Shown piece by piece: positions 16,819 to 24,682 of a stretch of 47,428 bases of DNA. The stretch is from positions 1-47,428 of the forward strand of contig URMT01000003.1 in NCBI GenBank assembly GCA_900549005.1, written 5' to 3'. Both the position numbers and the translations under genes were made by a program. Source of the stretch: an uncultured Eubacteriales bacterium. GTDB taxonomy: Bacteria > Bacillota > Clostridia > Christensenellales > Borkfalkiaceae. The notes under the pieces were generated by a model. The model saw only the letters and a program-made list of their open reading frames with translations, made no database searches and was not told the DNA's origin. How positions within the stretch are numbered: the stretch's first letter is position 1; each line of letters starts with the position of its first letter.

Positions 16819-17228
16819 TCGTTGAAAACGTTCATGATCGGCATCATCTCCATTGCATTGCTGTCGCGGTTTTCCGTGTCAATATTGTCCTGTATGGCAA
16901 TGAAGCGAATACCGAATGCCGGGAACACATAGTCCACATACTGCTCGACTTCGATGTAGTTTCTCCCGAAACGCGACGGGTCTTTCACGATGATGATATT
17001 GATTACGCCCGTTTTCGCATCGTCCAACAGCCGCTGAACTTCGGGGCGTTGGAAGGTCGTTCCCGATACGCCGTCGTCTATGTATTCGTCATAGACAGTA
17101 AAACCGTGTTCTTCCGCATACTTACGGAGAATAGTCCTTTGATGGTCGATAGACAGCGATTCGCCTTGACGCTCGTCGTCCTTACTTAAACGCAGGTATA
17201 GTCCGACAATGTAATTTTTCTGTTTCAT
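16689..17228 (-). CDS. Large serine recombinase, N-terminal catalytic part
   Basis: The resolvase/invertase catalytic domain is complete. GLYLRLSKDDERQ holds the nucleophile Ser15, and DDGVSGTTFQRPEVQRLL and IIVKDPSRFGRNYIEVEQY are the conserved active-site segments, here with PSRFGRN where relatives usually have LSRLGRN. The family sequence continues to NTSKKIRAV (near 16780); beyond it this frame turns to unrelated residues and stops at 16689. The continuation lies in the -1 frame (15604-16818). A seven-A tract (T7 on the plus strand, 16790-16796) just upstream of the switch could be a sequencing or replication slip, or a frameshift site. A ribosome site is weak (GGTAAACGATATG). Confidence 0.87.
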   Translation of the reverse strand: MKQKNYIVGLYLRLSKDDERQGESLSIDHQRTILRKYAEEHGFTVYDEYIDDGVSGTTFQRPEVQRLLDDAKTGVINIIIVKDPSRFGRNYIEVEQYVDYVFPAFGIRFIAIQDNIDTENRDSNAMEMMPIMNVFNEWHAANTSKKIRAVLKAMQRTASTTRGKPLMDMSKAIPKRKRQ

Positions 17229-17233
17229 ATCGT

Positions 17234-17428
17234 TTACCTCACGTTTTTCGTTGTACGTTTTACGGCGATGGACCTCATCGTTTTCTCAAAGTCCTTGCCG
17301 CCGTGGAAATATATGCGGACATAATAGGTCTGCCTGCCCACGGTTTCCCGCCTGCTGATTGATGGAGCGAAGATATAGCAATTCTCGTAATCCTCGCCGC
17401 TGTAAAATGCTTTTTGTACTGCGTTCAT
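17234..17428 (-). CDS. Small TnpW-like transposon-encoded protein
   Basis: This is a 64-residue protein with an excellent AGGAGG 6 nt before its ATG, 5 nt upstream of the recombinase gene in the same orientation. It has a hydrophobic-basic pattern (GRQTYYVRIYFHGGKDFEKT and MRSIAVKRTTK) resembling TnpW-type small proteins, which commonly precede serine recombinases in Tn4451-like clostridial elements. In that family the function is unknown; position suggests a recombination accessory factor. Similarity is by short pattern only, so an unrelated small protein is possible. Confidence 0.6.
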   Translation of the reverse strand: MNAVQKAFYSGEDYENCYIFAPSISRRETVGRQTYYVRIYFHGGKDFEKTMRSIAVKRTTKNVR

Positions 17429-17523
17429 TTTGTACCTCCTAAAATTTGATTTGTTTTGTCTTTCGACGGAGAAAAAACAAACGGAAAGGCATAAGCTGTC
17501 TATTGCCTGTTCTGTCCGTTGCT

Positions 17524-17570
17524 TTCCGTCAAGGGTTGCCGAAGGCAATGCACCTTGCCCTTGACGGGAA
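17524..17570. repeat. Large nested stem-loop between rep and the TnpW-like gene
   Basis: Outer arms TTCCGTCAAGGG (17524-17535) and CCCTTGACGGGAA (17558-17570) pair almost perfectly. An inner hairpin TTGCC/GGCAA (17536-17548) sits inside them. The ~180-nt gap it occupies has no gene. It could be a rho-independent terminator or attenuator after rep, or a single-strand origin or recombinase-related structure. Confidence 0.5.
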
Positions 17571-17612
17571 GGGCATTTCCGTTTACACTCTCCGGCCGAA
17601 AGACAAATATTA

Positions 17613-18506
17613 TTAGTTTGCCTTCGGCATTTTCTCAATGACTTCTTTGCTGACTTTACCCATGATTTCGCCGTCCACCATGCAGGTGAAGTCATCCGCA
17701 AGAACGGCTTTCCGGTCGTCTATTCCAAATGAACAGACGATATCTTCATCCATGACGTCGGAAACGAAGTACGAAGGCAGGTCTCCGCCGTAGATCAGAC
17801 GTTCTCCGGACTTCTCTATGTACTTCATCAGATAGCCGAGCGAATGCTGTACTTCCATCGGCGAGCCGAGCGCTTGAAAATCGTTGCGCCCGTATCGTTC
17901 AAGGAAATAGGTATTCTGATGCGCCGTCTGCATTCGGTGGTCTTTCGTGCTGTAATCCTTTGTTTCGACGATCTCTCCGACCATGCCGCCCGGCGGAATG
18001 TAGAAGATACCGTGAAAATGCAACCTTCCGTTCTCTCCGCCGCGCTCCCATACGCCGATGTGTTTCCAGCCTTTGCGCGCGACAAGATGTTTGAACGTAT
18101 TGCGGAGCGATTTTCGGAAACTCTCTTCCGTATGCAACGCGTCCGAGAATGTAAACGTACAAAAGAAATTCCATTCCCTTTGCAGATTTACCTTTTTAGA
18201 CAGTCGCACCTTTCTGCGAATTTTATTAGTCTTTTTCCGCTCGTTGTTCCGTTCGACGTATTCTTTCCGCTGCTCCTTATCGGGGATAGTTTCCTCCATA
18301 GCCTTTCGCATATAGGCTTTGCGCTCTTTGCGGGGAAGCTTCTGGCTCTCCTTGTATGCGACTTCAAATTGTTCTTTTTGTTCGACCTCTTTTGGCGTTG
18401 GCGGAATGGCTGCCCGTCGTCGCTTGCGCCCCTGCGGGAAGTTTTCCTTCGGGGTAGCGATGTAATGACTCCCGTCAAACGAGATTTTTGCTGCTCTGTA
18501 CGGCAT
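17613..18506 (-). CDS. HUH-endonuclease rolling-circle replication initiator (Rep)
   Basis: This 297-residue Rep nicks one strand at its origin and stays covalently bound through a tyrosine. The three HUH motifs are ordered correctly: motif 1 FCTFTFS (115-121), motif 2 RLHFHGIFY (His163 and His165, with the hydrophobic residue between) and motif 3 LGYLMKYI (Tyr225/Tyr229). The N-terminal ~110 residues are very basic and may bind DNA. In serine-recombinase elements lacking their own transfer system such a Rep can replicate the excised circle or act as relaxase. I chose the ATG at 18506 because GAAGGAGG precedes it; ten further in-frame codons upstream contain that site. Confidence 0.82.
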   Translation of the reverse strand: MPYRAAKISFDGSHYIATPKENFPQGRKRRRAAIPPTPKEVEQKEQFEVAYKESQKLPRKERKAYMRKAMEETIPDKEQRKEYVERNNERKKTNKIRRKVRLSKKVNLQREWNFFCTFTFSDALHTEESFRKSLRNTFKHLVARKGWKHIGVWERGGENGRLHFHGIFYIPPGGMVGEIVETKDYSTKDHRMQTAHQNTYFLERYGRNDFQALGSPMEVQHSLGYLMKYIEKSGERLIYGGDLPSYFVSDVMDEDIVCSFGIDDRKAVLADDFTCMVDGEIMGKVSKEVIEKMPKAN

Positions 18507-18983
18507 TGTTTTTGTTCCTCCTTCGATTTTTTGCATAGCATAAACCTTAAACTCGCAAGGTTTTTGCGACTTAAAGAATTTTCTTTGAGGAAAATTCTAC
18601 ACGCCAAACCGGAAAGTTCTTTTCAGGTTTGAAAAAGTTTTAGCACCTGAATACGACAGTTTTTGACGTGTTATAAAAACTTTTTCCACAAGCGTGCAAA
18701 AAATCAATGCCAAAACCTGTCCCTAATTTTCGGAGATTTTTACTCTATCACGGAATTTTTCGGAATGGAAGGAAATCAAGCGGACAGATTTCGGGCATTT
18801 ACGGAGAGAAAAGGCGCGCTGACACTTTGTATTTAGGGCATAAAAGGTGCTTTTCAGGCTTTCAGCCAAAGAGGATAACAAAACAATCGGCAGAATGTTA
18901 GTAAGCCAACCTATAACGTTTCCATAGTCTGAAAATAGCAAATCCAAAATGAGGTGTAGTTTACCCAAACTGAACACATAGAA
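18507..18983. other. Non-coding region with three tandem hairpins upstream of rep, candidate replication/transfer origin
   Basis: No gene with a ribosome site was found in this interval. Next to rep are three successive hairpins: AAACCTT/AAGGTTT (18542-18563, overlapping CGCAA/TTGCG at 18554-18568), GAATTTTC/GAAAATTC (18576-18597, perfect 8-bp arms) and AAACCGGAAA/TTTCAGGTTT (18606-18630). Clustered stem-loops beside an HUH Rep gene are the expected look of a double-strand origin or oriT. The remainder (18640-18980) shows no clear structure; an open frame at 18707-18901 lacks a ribosome site. Confidence 0.45.
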
Positions 18984-19018
18984 AAAGGCAGCCGCTTCGT
19001 AGAAAGCAAACTGCCTTT
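18984..19018 (-). terminator. Terminator of the MacB-like ABC operon
   Basis: AAAGGCAG and CTGCCTTT pair perfectly around a 19-nt loop. On the minus strand the stem is followed by TTTTTC. It lies ~31 nt beyond the stop at 19050. Confidence 0.7.
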
Positions 19019-19049
19019 AAGGGGGGGGTATGAAGTTTTGGAACATATC

Positions 19050-20039
19050 TCAGTACGCGCCGTAAAGATCGTAATATCTATGCCGGATGCTTGCTTTGCG
19101 AGAATTTATCTTGCCTCTGCCGATACCGAGTTCCGCACTATCCTCCGCACTGCGGAACACAAGCCGACGTTCGCTTGTACTGTCTAAAATGGTAACGTTT
19201 TTGCCGGCTTTTATGTACAGCTCGCCCTTGTCGTTGATGATCTGTATTTTGTCCTTTCCGGTGATCGGCTCGCCGAAAATCTCTATATCAAGCCCTTCCG
19301 CTGCAAATTCCCTCGCAGCGTTTTCATCCACATATATGTTGTTCGCTTCCGTCTCGTAATCGAACACTTCTCCGAGCGACGCATTCTCAACAAGCTGCCC
19401 GTCCACAATCTGGATATAGCTATCGGCATAGTTCTTGATGAGCGTGATATCGTGTGTGACGAGCACAACAAGCCGCGTTTTGGAAATCTCTTTGAGTATC
19501 TCCATGACCTTTATGGTGTTCTGCGCGTCGAGGTTGCCTGTCGGCTCGTCGGCGAGAATGACGTCCGCACCCTTGATGAGCGCGCGGGCAATAGCTACGC
19601 GCTGTTTCTGTCCGCCGGAGAGCGCGTCGCCCTGTTTATTCTTGAACCGCTCCATATCCACGAGTGTCAGAACCTGCTCGCTCCGCCTCTCTATCTCCCC
19701 CTCGTCCCTAAATCCCGCGATGTGCATGGCGTTGCGCATGATTTCGGCGATGGTATAGCCGCGTTCGAGGTAATAATTCTGGAAGATAAACCCTATTTTT
19801 GCGTTGCGTATCTTATCCACTTTTCCGGCAACGTTTTCGCCGTCTATGTAGATTTTTCCCTTATCCTGTCTATCCAGCCCGCCGATGATATTGAGCAAGG
19901 TCGTCTTGCCGCTGCCCGACTTGCCGTATATGGCGATAAAGCCTTTTTCGGGAAGTTCAAAGGAGACGCCTTTCAGCACCTCGTTGCGGTTGCGGGAGTG
20001 CGCGTTGAATACTTTACCGATGTTTTCGATTCTAATCAT
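19050..20039 (-). CDS. ABC transporter ATP-binding protein (MacB/LolD type) with C-terminal extension
   Basis: This 329-residue protein begins as a standard MacB-type ATPase: Walker A GKSGSGKT (39-46), signature [15 protein letters not shown], Walker [13 protein letters not shown] and switch His in VLVTHD. The ATPase ends near residue 220. The last ~110 residues (from [11 protein letters not shown]) are not typical of the family and look like a soluble beta-rich domain with no recognised motif. The ATG at 20039 has AAGGGGG 7 nt upstream; a GTG two codons earlier is too close to that site. It lies 12 nt after the MacB-like permease gene, and together they should form one export or signalling ABC system. 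Confidence 0.83.
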   Translation of the reverse strand: MIRIENIGKVFNAHSRNRNEVLKGVSFELPEKGFIAIYGKSGSGKTTLLNIIGGLDRQDKGKIYIDGENVAGKVDKIRNAKIGFIFQNYYLERGYTIAEIMRNAMHIAGFRDEGEIERRSEQVLTLVDMERFKNKQGDALSGGQKQRVAIARALIKGADVILADEPTGNLDAQNTIKVMEILKEISKTRLVVLVTHDITLIKNYADSYIQIVDGQLVENASLGEVFDYETEANNIYVDENAAREFAAEGLDIEIFGEPITGKDKIQIINDKGELYIKAGKNVTILDSTSERRLVFRSAEDSAELGIGRGKINSRKASIRHRYYDLYGAY

Positions 20040-20051
20040 AAACACACCCCC

Positions 20052-22121
20052 TTATTTTGACCCGCGGCGTAACGATTTACGGATACTCTGCCCGTTCAGG
20101 CTCTTATTGAATCCGAACGCGACGAGTTCGACGATCAGAAGCAGCATAATCTCGATAAAGAAGTAATTGCCGACGGAGATGAACGTCAGACTGCTGCCGG
20201 GGATGATCGTCGCAATGAGAGAAACGAGAGGCAACAACACCAGAGCGGGCAGGAAGATGAGCGCCATCTGGATATACAGCGAACGGCTGGAAACCTTGTT
20301 CGGAATACCCAGCGTCCGATACACCGCAAAGTCCGCCTGATAAATCTTCACGCTGCGCATGAAGATGATGCCGATCAGTACGCCTATCAGCAAACTCACG
20401 GCAATGAGCGCGACGTACCAGAGCACGTTTGTCGTAAATATGTCGCCGGGATTCTGCACATAGATATTGCTTGTCGAAAGCAAGCCCATGTACCCTTCGG
20501 GAAGATTTGCTATCGCGGCGCGGGCGGCTTCGTCCGAGGAATAGTAAAGGCATGCCTGCGTTGCACCGGACAGATCGCCTTCAAACATGGCGGCATAGTC
20601 CGCCGCACTCATTTCGACGATCAGCCCGTCTATATTCTCATTCTCCCCGCTCGCATCGGCGACGATGTACGCCCTGTCTGCCTTTGCCGTAAACACCGCA
20701 GTTCGTCCAACAACGTTGAAGTAGTTGGAATTGACGAGGTTGATATTTCCGTCCGTGAGCAAAGAATTTACCGTGAAAGTGTAGACCGTCGTTTCGTCCT
20801 CGCCCAGCCTGACCGTGCTGTTTACCGCCTGTATCTTCAGCCCGTTTTCCGCAAGCGCGCCGTAACCGAGATACAGCCTCACGTCCTCCGCCGTGAGCGA
20901 AGTTTTTATCTCTATATTTTCCAGCCCGACGCCTGCGTTTGTGAACGCGCCGGCAATTGCCGCTCCGTCGGCACTTGCCGATTGCGGAAGCACCAGCACG
21001 CCATCACTTGCCGAAAGATTATACTCATACGGCGAATACAGGCAGACAACCTCGTAATCGCCCAGCATATCCCCGCTTTCGGGAACGGTGACGGTAAATT
21101 CGGACAGTGTTCTGTCGCCGAGGATATAACCCGCATTTGTATCATAGGCAAGTTCGTCCAGCGTATCCGCAGAAATGCCGTCTCCCGTGCCGGACACGAT
21201 GACTTTGCCCTCTATTCCCACGCCGTCCAGCGTGGTCGTGAGCGGCGAGATCAGGCTCTGCCCGAACAGCGCGATGACGAGAAAGAGCGTTACCGCGCAC
21301 ACCGCGAGCGCAAGGCTCATCATTGTGGTGAATTTGGGGCGGCTCTTATAGTTGAGTACGCCGATATGAAGCGTGTTTTTGAAATTATGGAAACGGCTGA
21401 CGGTTATCTGCTCCGTCTGTTCACTCCCGGAATACGGCGCGGGAGGTTCGATCTGCTTATCCTCGCTCACGCTACCGTCATAGATGCGCACGCGGCGCGT
21501 GGCGTACTGCTTGAAAAATTCGGGGTTGTGCGTGACGACGATGACAAGTTTATCGCGGCTCACCTCTTTCAAAAGCGCCGCCACTTCTTTGCTCGCCTTG
21601 ACGTCGAGATTGCCCGTCGGCTCGTCTGCGAGAATGATGGGCGCGTCCTTTGCGAGCGCGCGGGCTATGACTGTCCTCTGCTTTTCACCGCCAGAAAGTT
21701 TGCTGCCACGCCTGTTCATCTGCTCGGTAAGCCCCACGCGGGCGATAAGTTCCTTTGCTCTTCTCCGGCGTTCCTTTTTGTCGTCCAACCGAAGGAGCGC
21801 AAGCTCCACGTTTTCCAGAACGGTGAGGTTTTCTATGATATTGAAGTCCTGAAAGATTGTGGCGATGTTCTTTTCGCGGTACTTCTCCCAATCGCTTTCG
21901 GAGTAGTGCGAGGTCGGCTCGCCGTTGAAGTAGAGTTCCCCTTCCTCGTATGTATCGTTCGCGCCGATGACGTTTAAGAGCGTGCTCTTGCCCGAACCGC
22001 TCTCCCCTTCGATCGTCACAAACTCGTTATAGTCGAACGCCAAATCAATCCCGCGGATACCCACCGTGAGAATATCGTTGGAATCGTATATCTTTCCGAT
22101 TTTTTCTAACTTTAACAGCAC
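20052..22121 (-). CDS. MacB-like ABC transporter, fused ATPase and FtsX-type permease
   Basis: This 689-residue protein has an N-terminal ATPase (Walker A GESGSGKST, 39-47; LSGGEKQRTVIARAL; VTHNPEF switch) and a C-terminal FtsX/MacB permease. The permease has one helix near 260-280, a long extracellular domain of ~270 residues, then three helices near 560-680 with the AVYRTLGIPNK coupling segment. Such mechanotransmission ABC systems expel peptides or toxins or act on envelope proteins, rather than transporting through a channel. The start is GTG at 22121 with AAGGAG 8 nt upstream. A GTTCGC-type operator lies 50-80 nt upstream, linking this operon to the other island operons. Confidence 0.84.
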   Translation of the reverse strand: MLLKLEKIGKIYDSNDILTVGIRGIDLAFDYNEFVTIEGESGSGKSTLLNVIGANDTYEEGELYFNGEPTSHYSESDWEKYREKNIATIFQDFNIIENLTVLENVELALLRLDDKKERRRRAKELIARVGLTEQMNRRGSKLSGGEKQRTVIARALAKDAPIILADEPTGNLDVKASKEVAALLKEVSRDKLVIVVTHNPEFFKQYATRRVRIYDGSVSEDKQIEPPAPYSGSEQTEQITVSRFHNFKNTLHIGVLNYKSRPKFTTMMSLALAVCAVTLFLVIALFGQSLISPLTTTLDGVGIEGKVIVSGTGDGISADTLDELAYDTNAGYILGDRTLSEFTVTVPESGDMLGDYEVVCLYSPYEYNLSASDGVLVLPQSASADGAAIAGAFTNAGVGLENIEIKTSLTAEDVRLYLGYGALAENGLKIQAVNSTVRLGEDETTVYTFTVNSLLTDGNINLVNSNYFNVVGRTAVFTAKADRAYIVADASGENENIDGLIVEMSAADYAAMFEGDLSGATQACLYYSSDEAARAAIANLPEGYMGLLSTSNIYVQNPGDIFTTNVLWYVALIAVSLLIGVLIGIIFMRSVKIYQADFAVYRTLGIPNKVSSRSLYIQMALIFLPALVLLPLVSLIATIIPGSSLTFISVGNYFFIEIMLLLIVELVAFGFNKSLNGQSIRKSLRRGSK

Positions 22122-22170
22122 CGAGCGTTCTCCTTTTTCTCTTTAAGAGTTGTTTGTATTCCCGTAGCTC

Positions 22171-22202
22171 GCACATGAGTTCCCATATGCGAACCTATGT
22201 GC
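22171..22202. promoter_or_regulatory. Operator A: GTTCCCATATGCGAAC within a 32-bp dyad
   Basis: The 16-bp core at 22179-22194 matches the island palindrome GTTCGCATATGCGAAC with one mismatch. The dyad extends outward with GCACAT and ATGTGC, giving 32 bp of symmetry. It lies between the stop of the Cys-variant DtxR-like gene and the GTG start of the MacB-like operon, as expected for control of the latter. Confidence 0.65.
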
Positions 22203-22212
22203 AAAAAAATTT

Positions 22213-22578
22213 TTATCCGTTTTGCGCGGTATGCGCTTTGACGAGTGCCTGCCGCGTCGAGCCCGTAAGCGCGCATACGCATCTTACGGCGTCTCCTTTT
22301 ACATCGCCTTCGTCCGCTCCGCAGGAACACAGAAACTTTCCCATCGAGCGTGCTGCCATAAGGTACTCTTCCATCACTTGTTCGCCGAGCGGCGTCAGCC
22401 GTATTGTACGCGCCCTGTCCCGTAGGATATATCCCTGCGATTCGGCATAGACATTGAGCTTTACCGCATACGCAGGCGACACGTTCAGATACTCTGCGAC
22501 TTCGTACCCCTTTGCGCCGCGGTCTTGCCGCTGCAACTTCTGTACGGCTACAAGATATTCAAGCTGTGAATGGTGCAT
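22213..22578 (-). CDS. DtxR/MntR-like regulator with cysteines replacing the metal-binding EH motif
   Basis: About 121 residues follow the DtxR N-terminal layout: helix SQLEYLVAVQKL, winged HTH (GYEVAEYLNVSPAYAVKLNVY, wing RDRARTIRLTPLGEQV) and the metal/dimer helices ARSMGKFLCSCG and DAVRCVCALTGS. In canonical members the last segment reads roughly DACRxEHxxS. Here Glu-His is replaced by Val-Cys and four Cys appear (CSC, CVC), so the sensed ligand probably differs from Mn2+/Fe2+. The start is chosen by the AAGGGGG site; GTG at 22599, overlapping the upstream ECF ATPase stop by 4 nt, is an alternative. It is the last gene of the ECF operon. Confidence 0.68.
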   Translation of the reverse strand: MHHSQLEYLVAVQKLQRQDRGAKGYEVAEYLNVSPAYAVKLNVYAESQGYILRDRARTIRLTPLGEQVMEEYLMAARSMGKFLCSCGADEGDVKGDAVRCVCALTGSTRQALVKAHTAQNG

Positions 22579-22595
22579 CATATCCCCCTTATCCT

Positions 22596-24008
22596 TCACG
22601 GCGTGAAATACTCCCGCACGAGCTCTTTGCCGCCGCTTCTTTCAACGACGCCGTCCGCGATGAGGTATGCCTGATCGCAGAGCGCTTCGGCGCAGCGCAC
22701 GTCGTGGGTGATAGTTATCATCGTGTTGCCCGTCTGTTCGTGGAGCTTGTTGAGTATCTCCACCATCTGGCAGAGCCCGTCATAGTCCTGCCCCACCGTC
22801 GGTTCATCCAATAAAAGCACTTCGGGAGCGCACGCGACGACTGCGGCAATGGATACGCGCCGTTTCTGTCCTTCGGAGAGCGACTGCGGGTGACGGTGCC
22901 AAAGGTGCTTTATTCCGAATAATCCCGCGATATGCTCGGCGTATTCGGGCGAGGGCGCGCCGAAGTTTATCTCCTTTTCCACCGTCGGCATAAAGAGCTG
23001 GTAATCGGGGTTCTGATAGACAACGCCCACCTTTTTGAACCATGCGCGGCTGCCGCGCGGTTTTTGTTTGAACTTTCCGTCGATATACTGCGTGATGGTG
23101 CCGCCCGTGGGTTTATAAAGCCTTGCGATGAGCCGCATTAAAGTAGTCTTTCCGCAGCCGTTTTCACCGAGGAAAACCGTTCTGCCGCCCTTTGGGATCT
23201 CGAGCGATATATCTTTGAGGATCTCCCTGTCTTTGACGGAAAATTTTACGTTTTTGACTGTAAACAGCAGCGCGGTGCCTTCAAAAGGATCGCAGCTATC
23301 GTCGATTTTTGCCGTCTGCGCCTGCAAATACGCCGCTTTATCCTCTATTCTTTTTACCATTTTGCCGCCTATATGCCACACGGTATCGACAAACGGCAGC
23401 ACCATGTCGAGGCGGTGCTCTATGACGACCACGCAATAACCCGCTTTGGCGAGCGAGCGGAGCGTTCCCATCAGCATTGCCGCGCCGTCTTTATCGAGAT
23501 TGGCGAGCGGCTCGTCTAAAATGACGATCTTCTGCCCCATCGCCAGCGTGCTTGCGGTTATCAGCCGCTGTTTCTGCCCGCCCGAAAGGGTGCGGCACTT
23601 CCAACTTTTATCGAGCTTTAAGAGATTGCAGACAATATCTATTTGCTTTTGTATCTTTTCGGGCGGGAAAGCGAGATTTTCGCAACCAAAGGCGATCTCG
23701 TCCTCTATCACCTTCTGAATGATCTGCTCGTCGGCATTCTGCAAGACAACGCCCACCTTGCGGCAGATATAGCCGAGTTTTTTGCCCTTGATGTCCTCGC
23801 CCGCGATTTTCACATCCCCGGAAAGTTCGCCGTAATTGACGTTGGGAATAATGCCGCTGACGATATACATTAAGGTGCTCTTCCCCTCGCCGGAATGCCC
23901 GGATAAAAGCGTTACTTCTCCGTATTCGGCGGCAAAATCGGTGTTTTCAAGTATTTTCGTCTTTCCGTCGTAGGAAAAATTGACTTGTCTTAAATCTATC
24001 GCGTTCAT
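22596..24008 (-). CDS. ECF transporter energy-coupling ATPase, two fused ATP-binding domains
   Basis: This 470-residue protein contains two ABC ATPase domains in tandem, equivalent to EcfA1 and EcfA2. Domain 1 has GHSGEGKST (37-45), [13 protein letters not shown] and the VIEHRLD switch. Domain 2 has GENGCGKTT, LSEGQKRRVSIAA and the TITHDVR switch. It would power vitamin- or heme-type uptake together with the T component (24005-24682) and S component (24679-25395) encoded just upstream in the operon. It overlaps the T-component gene by 4 nt (ATGA). Fused ATPases of this kind occur in the SiaH-like and YkoD-like branches. Confidence 0.88.
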   Translation of the reverse strand: MNAIDLRQVNFSYDGKTKILENTDFAAEYGEVTLLSGHSGEGKSTLMYIVSGIIPNVNYGELSGDVKIAGEDIKGKKLGYICRKVGVVLQNADEQIIQKVIEDEIAFGCENLAFPPEKIQKQIDIVCNLLKLDKSWKCRTLSGGQKQRLITASTLAMGQKIVILDEPLANLDKDGAAMLMGTLRSLAKAGYCVVVIEHRLDMVLPFVDTVWHIGGKMVKRIEDKAAYLQAQTAKIDDSCDPFEGTALLFTVKNVKFSVKDREILKDISLEIPKGGRTVFLGENGCGKTTLMRLIARLYKPTGGTITQYIDGKFKQKPRGSRAWFKKVGVVYQNPDYQLFMPTVEKEINFGAPSPEYAEHIAGLFGIKHLWHRHPQSLSEGQKRRVSIAAVVACAPEVLLLDEPTVGQDYDGLCQMVEILNKLHEQTGNTMITITHDVRCAEALCDQAYLIADGVVERSGGKELVREYFTP

Positions 24009-24682
24009 AATACGACCACCAACACCGCGCCCGCGACAATTCCGAGAATAAACAGCACGTCGGAAAGAGCGGGATATTCCTTTTTATAGATAGAATACAG
24101 GCTGCCGCCCAGCGTAAAGCCGCGCGTTTCGACAGACAGCGCGAGCGTGTCCGAAATGTTGACGAGCCTCATGACGAACGGCACGAGGAAAGCCCTGTAT
24201 AATATCTTTGGATTGAGAACGCTGCCTGCGCCGCGCGTTTTCATCGCCTCGCGCACGCGCCCTATCTCCCCTTTGAGCATGGGCACGAACGACATAGAGA
24301 TGAGCATACCCAAAGTGATTGCACGCGGCGTATGCACTTGCGAAAGGCTGCGCGTCATGCGCACGGCTGCAATCGACATGGAGAGCGCAACCCCCAAAAA
24401 GAGCGCGCCGAAGCGGTTGAGCATAGATATTGCCGCCTGTACATCGCCGCCCGCCGAAGCGTAGGCAATGCCCGCAAACGCGCCGCCGAACACGATGAAC
24501 GCCGGCAGTATTTTGAGAACGCCTTTGAAGCACCCGAAGATGCAAAGCCACGCAAGCACGCCGAGAAGGTACCAACACAGATTTTCGTTCCGCGCCGCGA
24601 CCAAGCCGAAGATAATGACAAAGAGCGACGCGGTTATGGCAATGAGCGGGTAGAGTTTTGTTTTGAACCTGAAAAACGTCAC
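24005..24682 (-). CDS. ECF transporter transmembrane (T) component
   Basis: EcfT links the two ATPases to the S component. From the GTG start at 24682 it is 225 residues: several membrane helices, then the cytoplasmic coupling helices with the A-R-G type segment REAMKTRGAG and a later VETRGFTLGG. Longer in-frame readings upstream only translate the preceding gene in another frame. The GTG overlaps the S-component stop as GTGA, so translation is coupled. Its order after S and before A matches the streptococcal SiaFGH module. Confidence 0.84.
   Translation of the reverse strand: MTFFRFKTKLYPLIAITASLFVIIFGLVAARNENLCWYLLGVLAWLCIFGCFKGVLKILPAFIVFGGAFAGIAYASAGGDVQAAISMLNRFGALFLGVALSMSIAAVRMTRSLSQVHTPRAITLGMLISMSFVPMLKGEIGRVREAMKTRGAGSVLNPKILYRAFLVPFVMRLVNISDTLALSVETRGFTLGGSLYSIYKKEYPALSDVLFILGIVAGAVLVVVL

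Noticed and set aside
18707..18901. 64-codon open frame near the Rep gene
   Set aside because: No ribosome site, no family resemblance, and unlike neighbouring codon use.
20982..21977. 331-codon open frame on the plus strand
   Set aside because: Exact antisense shadow of the MacB-like gene, which has all ABC motifs, a ribosome site and operon context. The shadow lacks these.
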